A DNA stretch of 60,000 nt from Liolophura sinensis. Its lineage: Eukaryota > Mollusca > Polyplacophora > Chitonida > Chitonidae. The notes under the pieces were generated by a model, which saw only the letters and a program-made list of their open reading frames with translations, did not search any database and was not told where the DNA came from. Numbering within the stretch: the first letter of the stretch is position 1; each line of letters starts with the position of its first letter. The position numbers and the translations under genes were made by a program. Positions 1 through 12,600 of this stretch are shown here, in pieces. The stretch covers positions 9,855,338 to 9,915,337 of the forward strand of contig NC_088302.1 in assembly GCF_032854445.1 (NCBI RefSeq). Reading direction: 5' to 3'.

Positions 1-866
1 CCAGTCAGTAAGAGCCACAATCAATGCAATGAATCCTGGTATACACTTTCCGAGTCCCAAGGCAAAACTTTATTTCATTTACCGTAACCCATAAGTTTTA
101 TTCACTTTGTTTTTAGCCCAGTAACAATGCTCCCTATTCGTAGATATACATATGTATGCATGTATGTATGAATGCCTGCATGTATGCTTTCATTTTCGTA
201 CTTAACAATTTTTCACGTATATGACAATGAGGAATCATTTGGTGTGTGTACACATATTGTGTCTTCTTGTGGCAGACCATGTCCATGTCGAGAAAGTGCT
301 GACGCCACTGAAGTATCGTGATGAAGACACCAGACATGACACTCCACCCCAGTCACATTATGCTCACACCGGGTCAACCGGTCTTGTCTCTTTGCACTAA
401 CCATTCAGTACTTAGCACCAAGCAAGGCAACAAGTACCATTCTTAAAGCCTTCGGTTATGATACCAGGTCTCATGACTTTGAGACAAACACTTACACCAT
501 TAAGCCATCAAATCAATTCTCCTGGTTCATACCTTCTGCCTTGTATTCACTGGTTGCCTGTCTCAAGTCATCTATCACCAGCTGAATCTCACTGTCTTTT
601 GCCTCATTCCTCTTCATTAGCCTGTATAGTTCTTCCACTATCTCCTCTCTGATTTCGTATGGAGGGATTGTCTCACCGGCAAACTTACACTGCAGCCATG
701 CTCGTACCTACCAAGGGAAATCTTCATTGTTTATAAGTCTTCATTGGCCAAAAGTAATAGGTGAAAAGGAGAGTTATCTTTGTGTATAATTTTATGATGA
801 TTCAATATTAATGCCAGTGTTAAAGTTGTGATAAATTTAGCAAATCAAATTTTGAATGAATATGTC

Positions 867-1209
867 TACCATAAGCCTTCAACCTTCTAAACCACCAATG
901 CACCCAATATTCTGAAACATTTGAGAAAACTCTGAGTGGCTGTACAGAGCTATTCTGCACAGTTATACGCATCTTGCATCTTTGGTGACATAAACAAATC
1001 ATTTTTGGTGTCTGCACAGTTTTATGAAACTTGCATCTTAAGTGATAATCACCACGATATGGCTGAAATATTGCTGATGTGGATTTAAACCCTAATCATT
1101 CATTCATTCTTAAGTGACACAAACAAATCATTTTTGGGGTCATTTTCACAGTAATTGTATGCATATAATCGGCTCAGAAAAGTGTTGGAAAGGTTGAAGT
1201 TTTAGAGTA
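867..1209 (+). mobile_element. MITE family A, copy 1 (interrupted)
   Basis: Terminal inverted repeats of the type CTTCAACCTT ... AAGGTTGAAG end at TA dinucleotides. The interior shares blocks with the copies at 7828 and 35419. The 63-bp retroinsertion at 1046 lies within it. Confidence 0.75.
1046..1108 (+). mobile_element. 63-bp retroinsertion with ATTC tail and 9-bp target duplication
   Basis: An insert containing ATATGGCTGAAATATTGCTG and ending in ATTCATTCATT interrupts a MITE. An exact CTTAAGTGA flanks it at 1037-1045 and 1109-1117. It looks like a severely 5'-truncated LINE/SINE 3' end. Confidence 0.8.
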
Positions 1210-2050
1210 TATTCTGTAAGACGGCCCAAAAGTTAGAGATCACATGATTGCTCTAGCCTGGGTGAAAATAGAATGGCCACCCAAGGTTAACACATATGGA
1301 AAAGCCATTTTTTTCCACTTCGTTAGAGACCAATAAGCCCTTGTTGTACAAAAAAAACACATCACATAAGCTCTACAGAAATGCTCAAACAATCTGGAAT
1401 GCTGAAAATTATACAAATCAAACAAATACACAATCGTTGACATTGATTCAAAAATATGTATTTTCCTACTCTATAACAAAAAAATATTCAATTTTTTGCA
1501 CCCATGCCGTATGTTACGAGGGCAAATGCGACATTAGTAGTATTTCAGTAGAAGCGTGTAAAGTACACCACTGCAATGATCAGGAAGAACCAGTAATTTA
1601 ACACAGAACATGTTATCCCAAAATGAATGAACATGCACCTTACACATATTTACCTCCTTGTGCTTTTCAGTCGTGCTCTTATTGGTTGCCATATTCTAAA
1701 ACCATAAACACAGAGAACTACTTTCAATATCCAAAACAGAACAGAACTATTAATTGTTGATAAATGACCAGTAAATCATTACAAAAGGTTGTATGACGAC
1801 TGAAAGGGGAGATGTCACAATGTGAATTTGATCATAGAAGTAAGTGGAGTGGTTATTCAGTCCACTACCTGTTCTCCACCATTGGGACCAGATTGTTTGT
1901 CTCCAACTGTGGGTGGAGCAGCCATGAATAGGGCGTTTCAAAATATTCCTCAACCAAGTCAGTGTACTAGGACTAAACAAAACTTGGGATTTGTAAGTTT
2001 TGTCAAGATGTACAGCATATCTGACATGACGTCCGTTTCATTTGAGGAGG

Positions 2051-2084
2051 AGGATGGCGTTAAGCCGTAAATCATTCTTTCATT
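2051..2084 (+). mobile_element. 34-bp retroinsertion, same tail type
   Basis: GGCGTTAAGCCGTAAATCAT followed by TCTTTCATT is flanked by exact CATTTGAGGAGG copies at 2039-2050 and 2085-2096. The tail is related to that at 1046-1108. Confidence 0.75.
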
Positions 2085-2585
2085 CATTTGAGGAGGCTTT
2101 TCAGTCAACGGATGACTAAATGAGTTAGCGACAAATAAGGCAGAGCTATACACCTTACAGCTTTTCGATACTTTTGAATTTTTCTTAGACTGATAATGAT
2201 ATAAAGACAGACCAAGCTAATTGTCAAGACGAAACCCTCTGCTGTTTGCAACAGGACATTGTTATGATGTTGTTGTAGTTACCATCTTGATGTAAAGCTG
2301 GGACTATATCTATTTTCTGGGCAAATACATTTTTGTCTTAAGAGATGGAGCAAACTCTACACTTGCTATTAATGGATCATTTGCTACTTTCGAAATTGTT
2401 CTTAAAATAATATTGCATGTACATGTAGATACTTCAAATAAATTCCCACCCGCCTTCGACTATCGGATCTCATCTCCAGCTACAAAAGAGCTCTAAGATA
2501 AGGGCGGCTAACTCATGTAGCAATAGGAGCATGGTTAGATGATCAAATAAAGGACGAAATTGCAATGTGCTCTGCATTTCACCTT

Positions 2586-2847
2586 TATTTATTTATTTGA
2601 TTGGTGTTTTACGCGGTACTCAAGAATATTTCTCTTACACGACGGCGACCAGCATTATGGTGGGAGGAAACCGGGCAGAGCCCGGAGGAAACCCACGACC
2701 ATCCACATATTGCTGGCAGATCTTCCCAAGTACGGCAGGCGAGGAAGCCAGCATGAGCTGGACGAACTCATAGCGACCACATTAGTGAGAGGCTCCAGGG
2801 TCATTATGCTGCGCTAGCGCGCTAACTAACTGAGCCACAGAGGCCCC
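2586..2847 (-). mobile_element. near full-length tRNA-derived SINE (MetaSINE/Nin-DC/RUDI-like)
   Basis: Read on the minus strand it has a tRNA-like head (GGCCTCTGTGGCTCAGTTAG), a middle section, the conserved 3' domain (TATTCTTGAGTACCGCGTAA) and an AAATAAATAAA-like tail. An exact 11-bp target duplication, CATTTCACCTT, flanks it at 2575-2585 and 2848-2858. The family assignment is from memory of molluscan SINEs. Confidence 0.9.
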
Positions 2848-3669
2848 CATTTCACCTTGGGCTTTTTTTCCCTGATTGCATATAAAACCGTAACAGTTTC
2901 TATAACCTGGTTTTGAGCAATCTCATAAAATCATAATGAGTTCTTTGAAAACACCAAGGCCAAGGTACAGGTATTTCTCAACAAAGTTATAACCTAGCCA
3001 GTGAGAGTTTTTTTTTCTAATGTTCAGCCTCATGGTGTTTGAACTGTTTTAGTGGTTCTGTTCACTTGATCATCCTGATAAACTACATGTAGTTATTTTA
3101 TGTGTGTAGAACGTTGTGGGAATCAGATATGCCTGTTTAGATGTAATATAATGTTTTATCACAGAATTAAGAAACAAATTTTTGAGGGCATTCAAACTGA
3201 TGAAATCATTTGTGAACTGCTTACTACACCTACATTAACCACTCAATAAAACAGGCTATATGGTGAATGATACTTGAAATACCTTCTTGAGTTTAAATGA
3301 CATTATTTCTGTGATGTCATCAGTTAGTCTTCTTTGCAAAAGGGAATTTCACTATCACCATTACCAGTTAGGGTCTACAAATGTTGCATGACTTAATGGC
3401 TCTCAACACAGTTCCAGTCTATAGATTGACACCAAGCCGACCAGTACTTGGCACGTCCTTTTCCACAGAGTGCTACATTAACAAGTTCCAAGATGGCCAA
3501 TCTTTAATAAGTGTATATGGGAACCAGGTATCATGAGCAAAACTTTCATTGAACTGGGGTCTTTCACAATTTGCTGAATTTGATTCAGAATCACAATACC
3601 ATAGTAAAATATTTCAGACTGCCTAAGGCTTACATGTACATAGTAGTTTTACTAGTTATTTAATTATTA

Positions 3670-3900
3670 TGTAAAACCATACACAAGGAGTTTACAGTTA
3701 TGAGACGCCCATCAGGCTTATGGGCGACAGCAGACGGAGTGCCCTAGGTAAACCATAGGCTTTAGGCAAAGTCACTGATAAACTGTCCCATGTCTGACTT
3801 TTCACTCCACCATGGTGGAGGACTGCCTGTTACTAGCAACACACCAAGAGCAACGAGAGCAGGGAATCTACAACTTCCCTGTTCAAGGTCCTAATGTCAG
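3670..3900 (-). mobile_element. possible old SINE-related remnant
   Basis: GGTAAACCATAGGCTTTAGG and the following AAACTGTCCCATGTCTGAC resemble the body of the copies at 46480 and 53350. The tail is not recognisable. Confidence 0.4.
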
Positions 3901-4139
3901 ACCAAACCTTAGTGCCTCAAGGTTGATGTAAACTCAGCCACAAAGAATACTTAGAACACACAGTATAGTATCTCATGTCACATGTATTTAGGTTGATCTT
4001 TGGCTCCTACGCAATTGGCTCTGGTTCCATTGTGAGGCAAGATACATACATTTAAAAGTATGCATTTGACAGGTAAATCATATCAAGGTAATTCTTTTCA
4101 AAGAAAACAGTAACAAAACACAACCATATCTTGCACAGA

Positions 4140-6502
4140 TTTATTACAGTTTTCAAATCATTTTGGAGTCAACAGAGTTTGGCTGGCCTGGGATACAGTT
4201 CACAGTCCGTAACATTTCTAACAGATGTATTCACAGTTATGTATCCAGGGTTTACTTATCATCTGGCCAGATAGTCATTTATATTACAGAAACAAGGGAA
4301 TCAACAAGATAGGATACCAACTGCCTTAATTTGACACGTCTATAAACCAAACAGGCATCCTTAAATGAAATTTATACCATCAAGATGCTAATTTTGGAAC
4401 AGTCATTACAACTGTTTGACCGTCCATCAAGGTGTCATAAAGTGAGTGAAGCTAGACACAAGATGGGTATACATATACTTAAAGGCCAAAGAATAACAGT
4501 AGGTTGAAAGCAGGAAATAAAACAAAAATACTCAAAGTAAGCCAATGCCATTCACAATAACAAGGTGTGCAATTCAGGCCAATTATATTTTAGAAACTTT
4601 ACACTTTGTGATCAAAATACAAAGTTTGGCACAAAAAAAATGTTCACATATTTTATGCCATGCCAAGTTAGCCAATAAAAGCATATTACATAATTACAAT
4701 TCTGAACAAAATTATATGAATAATCTTAAGTTTACATAATACATTATAGGAACACAACTGCCGTATGGTGTATGTACATGTACCTTTCAGGTGATCTGGC
4801 ATCATAAGACTAAGCATTTTCAAGAAAACAATATATCCTTGAGTTACCATTCAAAATGTGAATATTTAAACAGTGAGAATGTGTTACAGGTGTCTGAATG
4901 ATCATGATATTGGGATATGAAAATGCCTATTGAGGGGTATATACACACTGCAAAAGGGGAAGGCATTTTGCCCACTCATTTTCATACACATTGCAAATGC
5001 ATAGCAAAACAGTAAATTTATTGTATTCAGTCTAATTCATACTGATTTGAAAAGATAAGATGAAAAAGCAGCAATCAAAATCCTATCACAATCTCAAAAA
5101 TGTACTGGAACAGTACAAACACAACTGCTGCATTCACTTATACCATACTAACAATTTAGCTCTCGCAAAGCATTTATTATGTTCTTGATATAATAAAGGG
5201 AAACTCATACATACAGAGTATCAGCTATTCAAAAGTGCATTTCCTGATACACCAAAGAAGCAATGGCCATAGTCACTGTCACTGTATATAGAGCCAGATC
5301 CAGTACATCTGCTGAACGTATATGTACTGCTACTTCTGTGTCCAGGTTTCAAAGTATTTATATGGTGATATAGGTATGGCAACTTAAATATATGAATCCA
5401 AAAGTTTGACAACAAAACCAGAGTTTAAAGGCATAAACATGATATTATATGCCTGCGAATTGCACATTATTCTTCAGTCCCTTCACATTATCATTGCTGA
5501 AGATTTGGTGTTCGTACAAGTGGCAATTTACAGATACTCTGTGCACAAAAAATGAATTAATATACATGTATTTTTAACTTTGTGTGACATAATTATAAAT
5601 TTCCTATCCTGGGCTTTTCATGTTACATCCGTAAAAAGACTAAATTTAACATAAAAAGACTAATTAGATATAAAACTCAACAGCTTGAAGGCTAAGGTTT
5701 CTATAATTATTACAATACATTACTTAAAATATGTGAAGATCAAAATGCTTAACCACAGGACTTCTAATAGCGTCGCTTATGGACACATTGAACACAGGCG
5801 TCTGTGGACCATCTGGGATCCATGATTGAACGTGATGACAGTATCAGCACCAAACGAAGGAACGGAATGAATGGGTTTCTCAACAGTATCAAAATTATAT
5901 TTTCAGCAGTTTTAGACTCTAAAAGAAAGAAACCATATTATGCTGGGAATCAAAGAAACGTATTCAACGTGAACTATGTGATGTGCATCTCCAGCATAAG
6001 TTACATATACGTACACTGAAGAATAACAGATTATTTACATGTATCATACTTGGAACTCTTAAGATTTACAACTTTATCAGAATTAGAACAATCTACGCTT
6101 AGACTTATTGTACTATTCGTATTTACAGAAAATATCTACAACATTTCATAACAATTATCGCACTTCAGTGAATTTACATCATGTGGCTCAACTGCATTAC
6201 ATCGCATCTTACATATTTACAAGACTTTATCATCTAATCTCCATTTTCTACCATTAACTACATTTGATATCTTACACCTTGACTGCCTCCTCTTTTTGCC
6301 AACTGGAATGGATCTCTATCAATATTGTAACACGTAAGATTCTCATTCAGTCAAACAGTCTTAATCATGTTTCTGTTCTTACAACAGAACAGAACTACAC
6401 ATTGCAATGTCAACACGGCCTTCAAATGCTAACTGTACTCTAAAACTGACCTAAGCAACAGTTAACTGTAAGCATGGAAAAATGGAAAGCGAAATTAAGT
6501 TT
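4140..6502 (-). other. DENND4: probable 3' UTR and end of DENND4 transcript (extent uncertain)
   Basis: No coding sequence is recognised after the stop. Minus-strand AATAAA hexamers occur at 5178-5173, 5022-5017 and 4145-4140, any of which could end the mRNA. The segment is AT-rich, without a recognised repeat. The actual cleavage site cannot be decided from the sequence. Confidence 0.35.
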
Positions 6503-6639
6503 TTACAATTCTAATTCTGAGAACTGTCGCCTGCACTGGATGACCTTCTCTGGACGTGGCTTGTCGTCAGGCTGAAGTTGCCGGGTCTCTTGAGGCGTCA
6601 GCCGGTTATACGCCTTCTTGTATTCTTGATCATATGCAT
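6503..6639 (-). CDS. DENND4: DENND4 coding exon 34 (C-terminus and stop)
   Basis: Encodes [18 protein letters not shown] and the end ...[10 protein letters not shown], then TAA at 6505-6503. FD-EY--AY-RL is the known C-terminal motif of the family. The acceptor is GTCACAG. Confidence 0.95.
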
Positions 6640-9600
6640 CTGTGACAGAGAACCAACTCATATGCATCAACAACCATATTAAGACAGTTTATATTCCATT
6701 CGAAATATTCAAAACTTATGCACTGATCAAGTTGGTTTTCGAACTTGACTAGACGAGGCAAAAAATGAATCTTCAGGTAGAATTTTATCACATTCACCCA
6801 ATATTAAAGCATTTATTGTACGAAAGTTAATCACTAAAAGAGAATCATGAAATTCATTAAATATCCAAAATTTGTGCACATAATTTAGAAATTACACGAG
6901 GCAAGTTAATTCATGAAGGAGAAGACAGACGACAAACTCTATTGAAATGATTCTCTCACACTTGATGCTGGACACAAGTCTACACTTTTCTACTATAGTA
7001 ACTTTGTGGTAGATACAATACCAATCTGTTTTGATGGAATAACAATGAAAATGAATGTAATTATTCTTCAGCACAAAATAATGTAAGGAACAATAACATC
7101 TGTAAGTGAAACTCTCTTTTTCTAAATGCAAGTCTGCCATTCCAAAACACATGGTGGTGTGTGACTGGATACAGCTGAAACCTCTTACCATGGTCAATGT
7201 TTTCCCGACCACATGCCACGAATGATAGGTACAGGATTTCTCTGTACATGCTGCGGAATCGAGTCCGTCCTCTTCGCATCTTCCGGCGTGCATTCATAAC
7301 AATTCTCATAGGCGTGTAGACATCACAACATCGAATACTGGTTACAATCTGCTGCATGTCACTGTAAAGATATCAACAGACAAGAAACGTTAATTGAGGT
7401 CAAATGCTGTAGCTGGCCTTTATGCTGAACTTCCTCTCATGGGTGAAAACACACTGAAAGAACATATTTAATATTTTTGTAAATTTTGTAAAGTTGAGGA
7501 TTTTAGAAAATTCATTACTTTGTCAAATAATTGTAATATATATCACTAGTCTTTCATTTCAGTGCCATTGATAACACAAAATATACTATATGTATACAAA
7601 GAAAGCTGGAGTGTTTTTTGGCCCTCAGCACTGCATTTCAGAATATCAATTGTTTCTTTTTATGATGTACATATTAAAAGTAAATTCGGCAAACTAAGCA
7701 ATACTGACCTCTTGGAGAAAGACTGTCCATCAGTGAGCAAGGCATTGACAGTGGAGGATTGTTGACCTGTGAACAGAACATACAGCAGACTGTCAAGTTT
7801 GATTGAGTCTATCAGTTTAAGACAATGTAAATCTTCAACCGTTTTGATCCCCTAAGCACTATTTCCAGTACAATTTATGTATACAATTATGATGAGAATG
7901 ATGCTAAAAATGATTCAAATGTGTCACTAAAGATGCAAGTTTTATTAAACCATGCAAATTATATCTCTACACCCCATAATTCTCTCAGGATGTTTAAAAA
8001 TACTGGTCAAACAGGTGGTTGAAAAGTTTGAAGAATTAAAGTATATATTCCTTAATCAATCTTAAACAATGTAAAAAGCAGCAGCTTCTCCTCTCTTTAA
8101 GATATCTGTATAAACGTTGGCAGCATAAAATAAAACCAGTTCATGAACAAAAGACCATTTTTGGCAGGGCTTTATTTTTTACCTTTAGTCAAGAAAGAGT
8201 TCTCATGCCACTGAAAGAAGTTACCTATTTCATTGGTCACAGGTACAAAGAAATGCAATAGAAATCTTCAACTTGGTGAAGTAAGTCTCACCCATGTTCC
8301 ACTCCATGTACATAGGAGGTCCGTAGTCTTCCTGTAACCGGACATTATCCCAGATAGGTCGTATTAACACATTCCTGTGGTCATATGGGCAGGATGCAGG
8401 TGCCTGAATAACGACATATACAGCACAATAATTTACACGAAAACTTACTCTTCACAACACAATAGGTCTACAAGATGGATATGCACATACTTGCATAGCA
8501 GAGTATGAAAAGCCTGAAACATTTTTTCTTTCTGAAGATAGTAGTTTTGAATGACCAGTAGTATTTTTTTCCAGTTTCTTTATGTGGTTTCAATGAAAAC
8601 AAAAAAAAAAATGGTGCTGACACATGCTATGAAATTTGGATGGCTCTTACAAGCTGCCAACTGTGAAAATTCAGAAGAAAAAACTGACTTCTTTCCATCA
8701 ACACCCATGTTAAATCACTGTTTTATTCCTGCTACAGATTCTGCAGAGGCAGTCAAACAAAACAGTTGGCCTAATGTCTTCATCATGGGAGGCTGAGACT
8801 CTGCACTGAATTATAATTAGATTGTCATAAAATAATGAAAATATTTTCACGTTTTTTTTCAATCAGACAAAACCATGGTACACCTGTAATGATGTCAGCA
8901 TTCTGTAAACAATCCTTACCCCTTGTTCAGCTGTGGGGTTCAGAGACTTGGCTGTCAGCACAAAGCCGGTGAGATAACTGGTGAGCTCTATACGCCTTAG
9001 ATACCACAACTGGAAACAAACACAAGACAACAGGTTATACTTTCAGCACAAAGCCGATGAGATAACTGGTGAGCTCTATATGCTTTAAATACCACAACTT
9101 GAAACAAACACAAGACAACAGGTCATACATTCAGCACAAAGCCGATGAGATAACTGCTGAGCTCTATATGCTTTAGATACCACAACTTGAAACAAACCCA
9201 AGACAACAGGTCATACATTCAGCACAAAGCCGATGAGATAACTGCTGAGCTCTATATGCTTTAGATACCACAACTTGAAACAAACACAAGACAACAGGTC
9301 ATACTTTCAGCACAAAGCCGATGAGATAACTGCTGAGCTCTATATGCTTTAGATACCACAACTTGAAACAAACACAAGACAACAGGTCATACATTCAGCA
9401 CAAAGCCGATGAGATAACTGCTGAGCTCTATATGCTTTAGATACCACAACTTGAAACAAACACAAGACAACAGGTCATACATTCAGCACAAAGCCAATGA
9501 GATAACTGCTGAGCTCTATATGCTTTAGATGCCACAACTTGAAACAAACCCAAGACAACAGGTTATACTTTCAGCACAAAGCCGATGAGATAACTGGTGT

Positions 9601-12600
9601 GCTCTATATGCTTTAAATACCACAACTTGAAACAAAACCCAAGACAACAGGTTATACTTTCAGCACAAAGCCAATGAGATAACTGGTGAGCTCTATATGC
9701 TTTAAATACCACAACTTGAAACAAACACAAGACAACAGGTCATACATTCAGCACAAAGCCGATGAGATAACTGGTGAGCTCTATATGCTTTAGATACCAC
9801 AACTTGAAACAAACACAAGACAACAGGTTATACATGAACACTCACATACTGCTGAACAAGGCTCTTTACCACTGCCCTATTTTTTCAACCTTCTCAAATA
9901 ATAAAGGGCTACTCTGATTGTTATTTACCCACCTTTTACATTAGGGCTTCACAGAAAACACAGAAAAAGAGAGGACAGACAGCAAGCCACATTTTATAAA
10001 ATACCTGCAGAGTTATTTAAAATATATACTTAATAATCAACTGACCCAAACACAAACCCATGTCCATGATTATGACCATGGACAGAAACTAAACACTGAT
10101 AATAAACAGGATTTTTTTATGTGTTGCTGAATGACATCCTATAAGGGTACCTACCAAGTTCCAGAAAATGATGGGATGTTCATCTGCGAAAGTGTCCGAA
10201 GCCAAAGACATGTCTCCCTCACTGTCCAGCACGGATTCCACCTCTTTTCTCAACACTAGGGGACTCAGGTATGGCACAACGATTGGCTCGATGTTTGAAC
10301 TGGATCTGGGTACACAGATATACCAAATATTTAACCCTATTTAAGCCAGTTAAATTTATAGCCATATCCAGTAACTCTATACGTGCAAGTTACTTTGTCA
10401 GCCTGTCAAACTTACAACATTTTGTCTTTTTACACTGCCCTTTAACGTAATGTTAAGTCTTGATGGCAAGCTGGTATTCTATTTTTTTTTTTTTTTGCAG
10501 ACTCTCACAGCTATTACCAATATGTCATAGTTTATAATTTTAAGATTCTTTCATTTTATTTGTTTTACAACATACCCAGGATAATACACTTCCGTTCCGG
10601 AAGCCAGTATATTTAATAATATTGTGTGTGGAAGCCAGGCAATGAAATTTTGTCTCTGTGGCAAGCTACGTAACCAACATTTGGTGGTGTTCTTTCAATA
10701 CAGAGAATTATATAACAATTAGTACCTAAGGTATTCTGGGGACGAGCAATGGAGCTTAAAATACCTTGAAATAAAATCCTTCTTCAGTTCTGGCACGGCT
10801 GCTGGCTTAGAGGGTAGCTCCATATCTTCATCTATCAGGATGTCCACAGGAGAACGAATTGGGCGTGTGATGGCGCAACCGTCATGCGAGTCTACAGATG
10901 ACACTGATGGCATGTACTCTGTGGCGGTGGTCATACACTCGCTGGTGCAGCGTCGTCGGGCTGCGTTAGCCGCCTCTGACATGTCCATGGGGCTTGTGAC
11001 AGTCTTATCTCCTGATGTTTCTGAACTCTCAAGGCTATCAGGGTCTGGCGTGTCTTTTGGAGGGCTGGGATCATCACCAGGTACCTTGTCCCCCTCAAAC
11101 AACACCTCGTTGTGATCGCAGTTGGACAGTGAGGTATGCCTTGTCTTGGTCCCGTGGGTTTTGTGACTTGTACTATCACTACGTGATCGAGCATCAACAC
11201 GCCAATCCTACAACACAAGATCAGGGGAGATTATTGAAAACTTTCATCTTGTACATGCACTTCACCCGCTGTATTGGTGTTATTGTGTCATCGACCACAA
11301 ACAGTTTAGGTGTTATTATGTAACAGATCGATCATAATAGATCAAATATCTGGATTTCCCATGACTTCCACACCTTTTATGTCAATTCTGCATAACACTA
11401 CATGTTTCAGTCTTATTCAAGTGAAAAAACCTTTTATTCAGTTTATATTTTTCTTGACAGTATTTTACTTGGAAGTGATTTTTCATGGTACATTGTGTAA
11501 CAACATTTCATTGACAAGACTGACTGCCTTCTGATATTCACTGCAGTAATACTCCTTTGGCAAAATTAGGGTTGAAAGCAGGGTCGGTTCTTCCAAAAAG
11601 AAAAATGACTTAAATTTAAGAACAAAATGAAATTCAGAATTTCTGAATGTTTTGCACTTTGAAAATTGTTATCTGTAAAAGGGTGAATAGAAATAGTATA
11701 TTTACACATTAAATCAGCATAATTACTCCAAATTTGTTTTCAGTTTTCAAATGTCATTTGATTTCACTCTACAAGAACATTCACAAAATGTGAAAAACGG
11801 TCACATGAAATATAGTGAAATTCTGGTAAAATTTAATAGCTACAAATAGCTTAGATTGCTTCTCAGAGTATCTGGGGGTCTATGGCTTCCATAGACCCCA
11901 TAGACCCCGGCTTTATAGTGACCTTCGCAGTGCATGCCCTTCCAGATAGCTATTCCACCATGCCCCTTTCAAATCCTAGCTATAGGTCTGGTTTAGGTGT
12001 TATTATGTAATAGGTCACGCACTGTTTACGTGTTGTAGTGTAATAGACCACACACAGTTTAGGTGTTATTGTGCAAAAGATCACACACAGTTTAGGTGCT
12101 ATTGTGTAATAGATCACACACAGTTTAGGTGTTATTGTGTAATAGATCACACACAGTTCAGGTGTTATTGTGTGACAGATCACATATTGTTTAGGTGTTA
12201 TTGTGTAATAGCTCACACATTATTAACACAGATGTTAGAAACCATTACTTTCCTGTTCCTAATGAATACTGATTTCAATGTATCTGACATAAACAGTATT
12301 TTTAAGGGTAAATCAGTGTGAGCAATTCTCTATATCAGTATCGTAACAGACTTACCTTAACAAATATTTGGAGCTCAGGGACTAGTTTAGCATTGCAAAA
12401 TACACAACTGAGGAAGAAAGAAAACAGATCAAAGTTAAATGCACGTTGTTTTCAGTATACTGCAATTCTTCAATCTTTTCCCATGTTGGCAAGCTGTTCA
12501 TTTAAGCATATTCTGAATGGATTATTTTGTGTAAATTGTTAAAATGACACTTTCTGTAAAGCCATGATATTGGTAACCAATGGAGTTTTATCTCCAAAAT

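Larger units (their letters stand above)
1..4139. other. gene-free 3' flank
   Basis: No coding exon recognised. It holds an interrupted MITE, two tiny retroinsertions, one intact SINE and a possible old SINE remnant. The remainder is AT-rich unique sequence. Confidence 0.6.

Noticed and set aside
2560-2817. Small frames in the SINE body at 2560-2817, 27818-28015 and 55657-55839
   Set aside because: They are SINE sequence, with the same peptide fragments in each copy; not genes.
2780-2847. tRNA gene on the minus strand
   Set aside because: The sequence has A- and B-box-like parts but is the head of the SINE, lacks a full cloverleaf and is followed by the SINE body.
8956-9836. 88-bp regular repeats resembling a CRISPR array
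   Set aside because: There are no unique spacers: the entire unit repeats, the first unit is a coding exon, and the context is an intron-rich eukaryotic gene.
11980-12216. Repetitive 78-codon minus-strand frame with an 11-residue period
   Set aside because: It is the translation of the 33-bp minisatellite within an intron.
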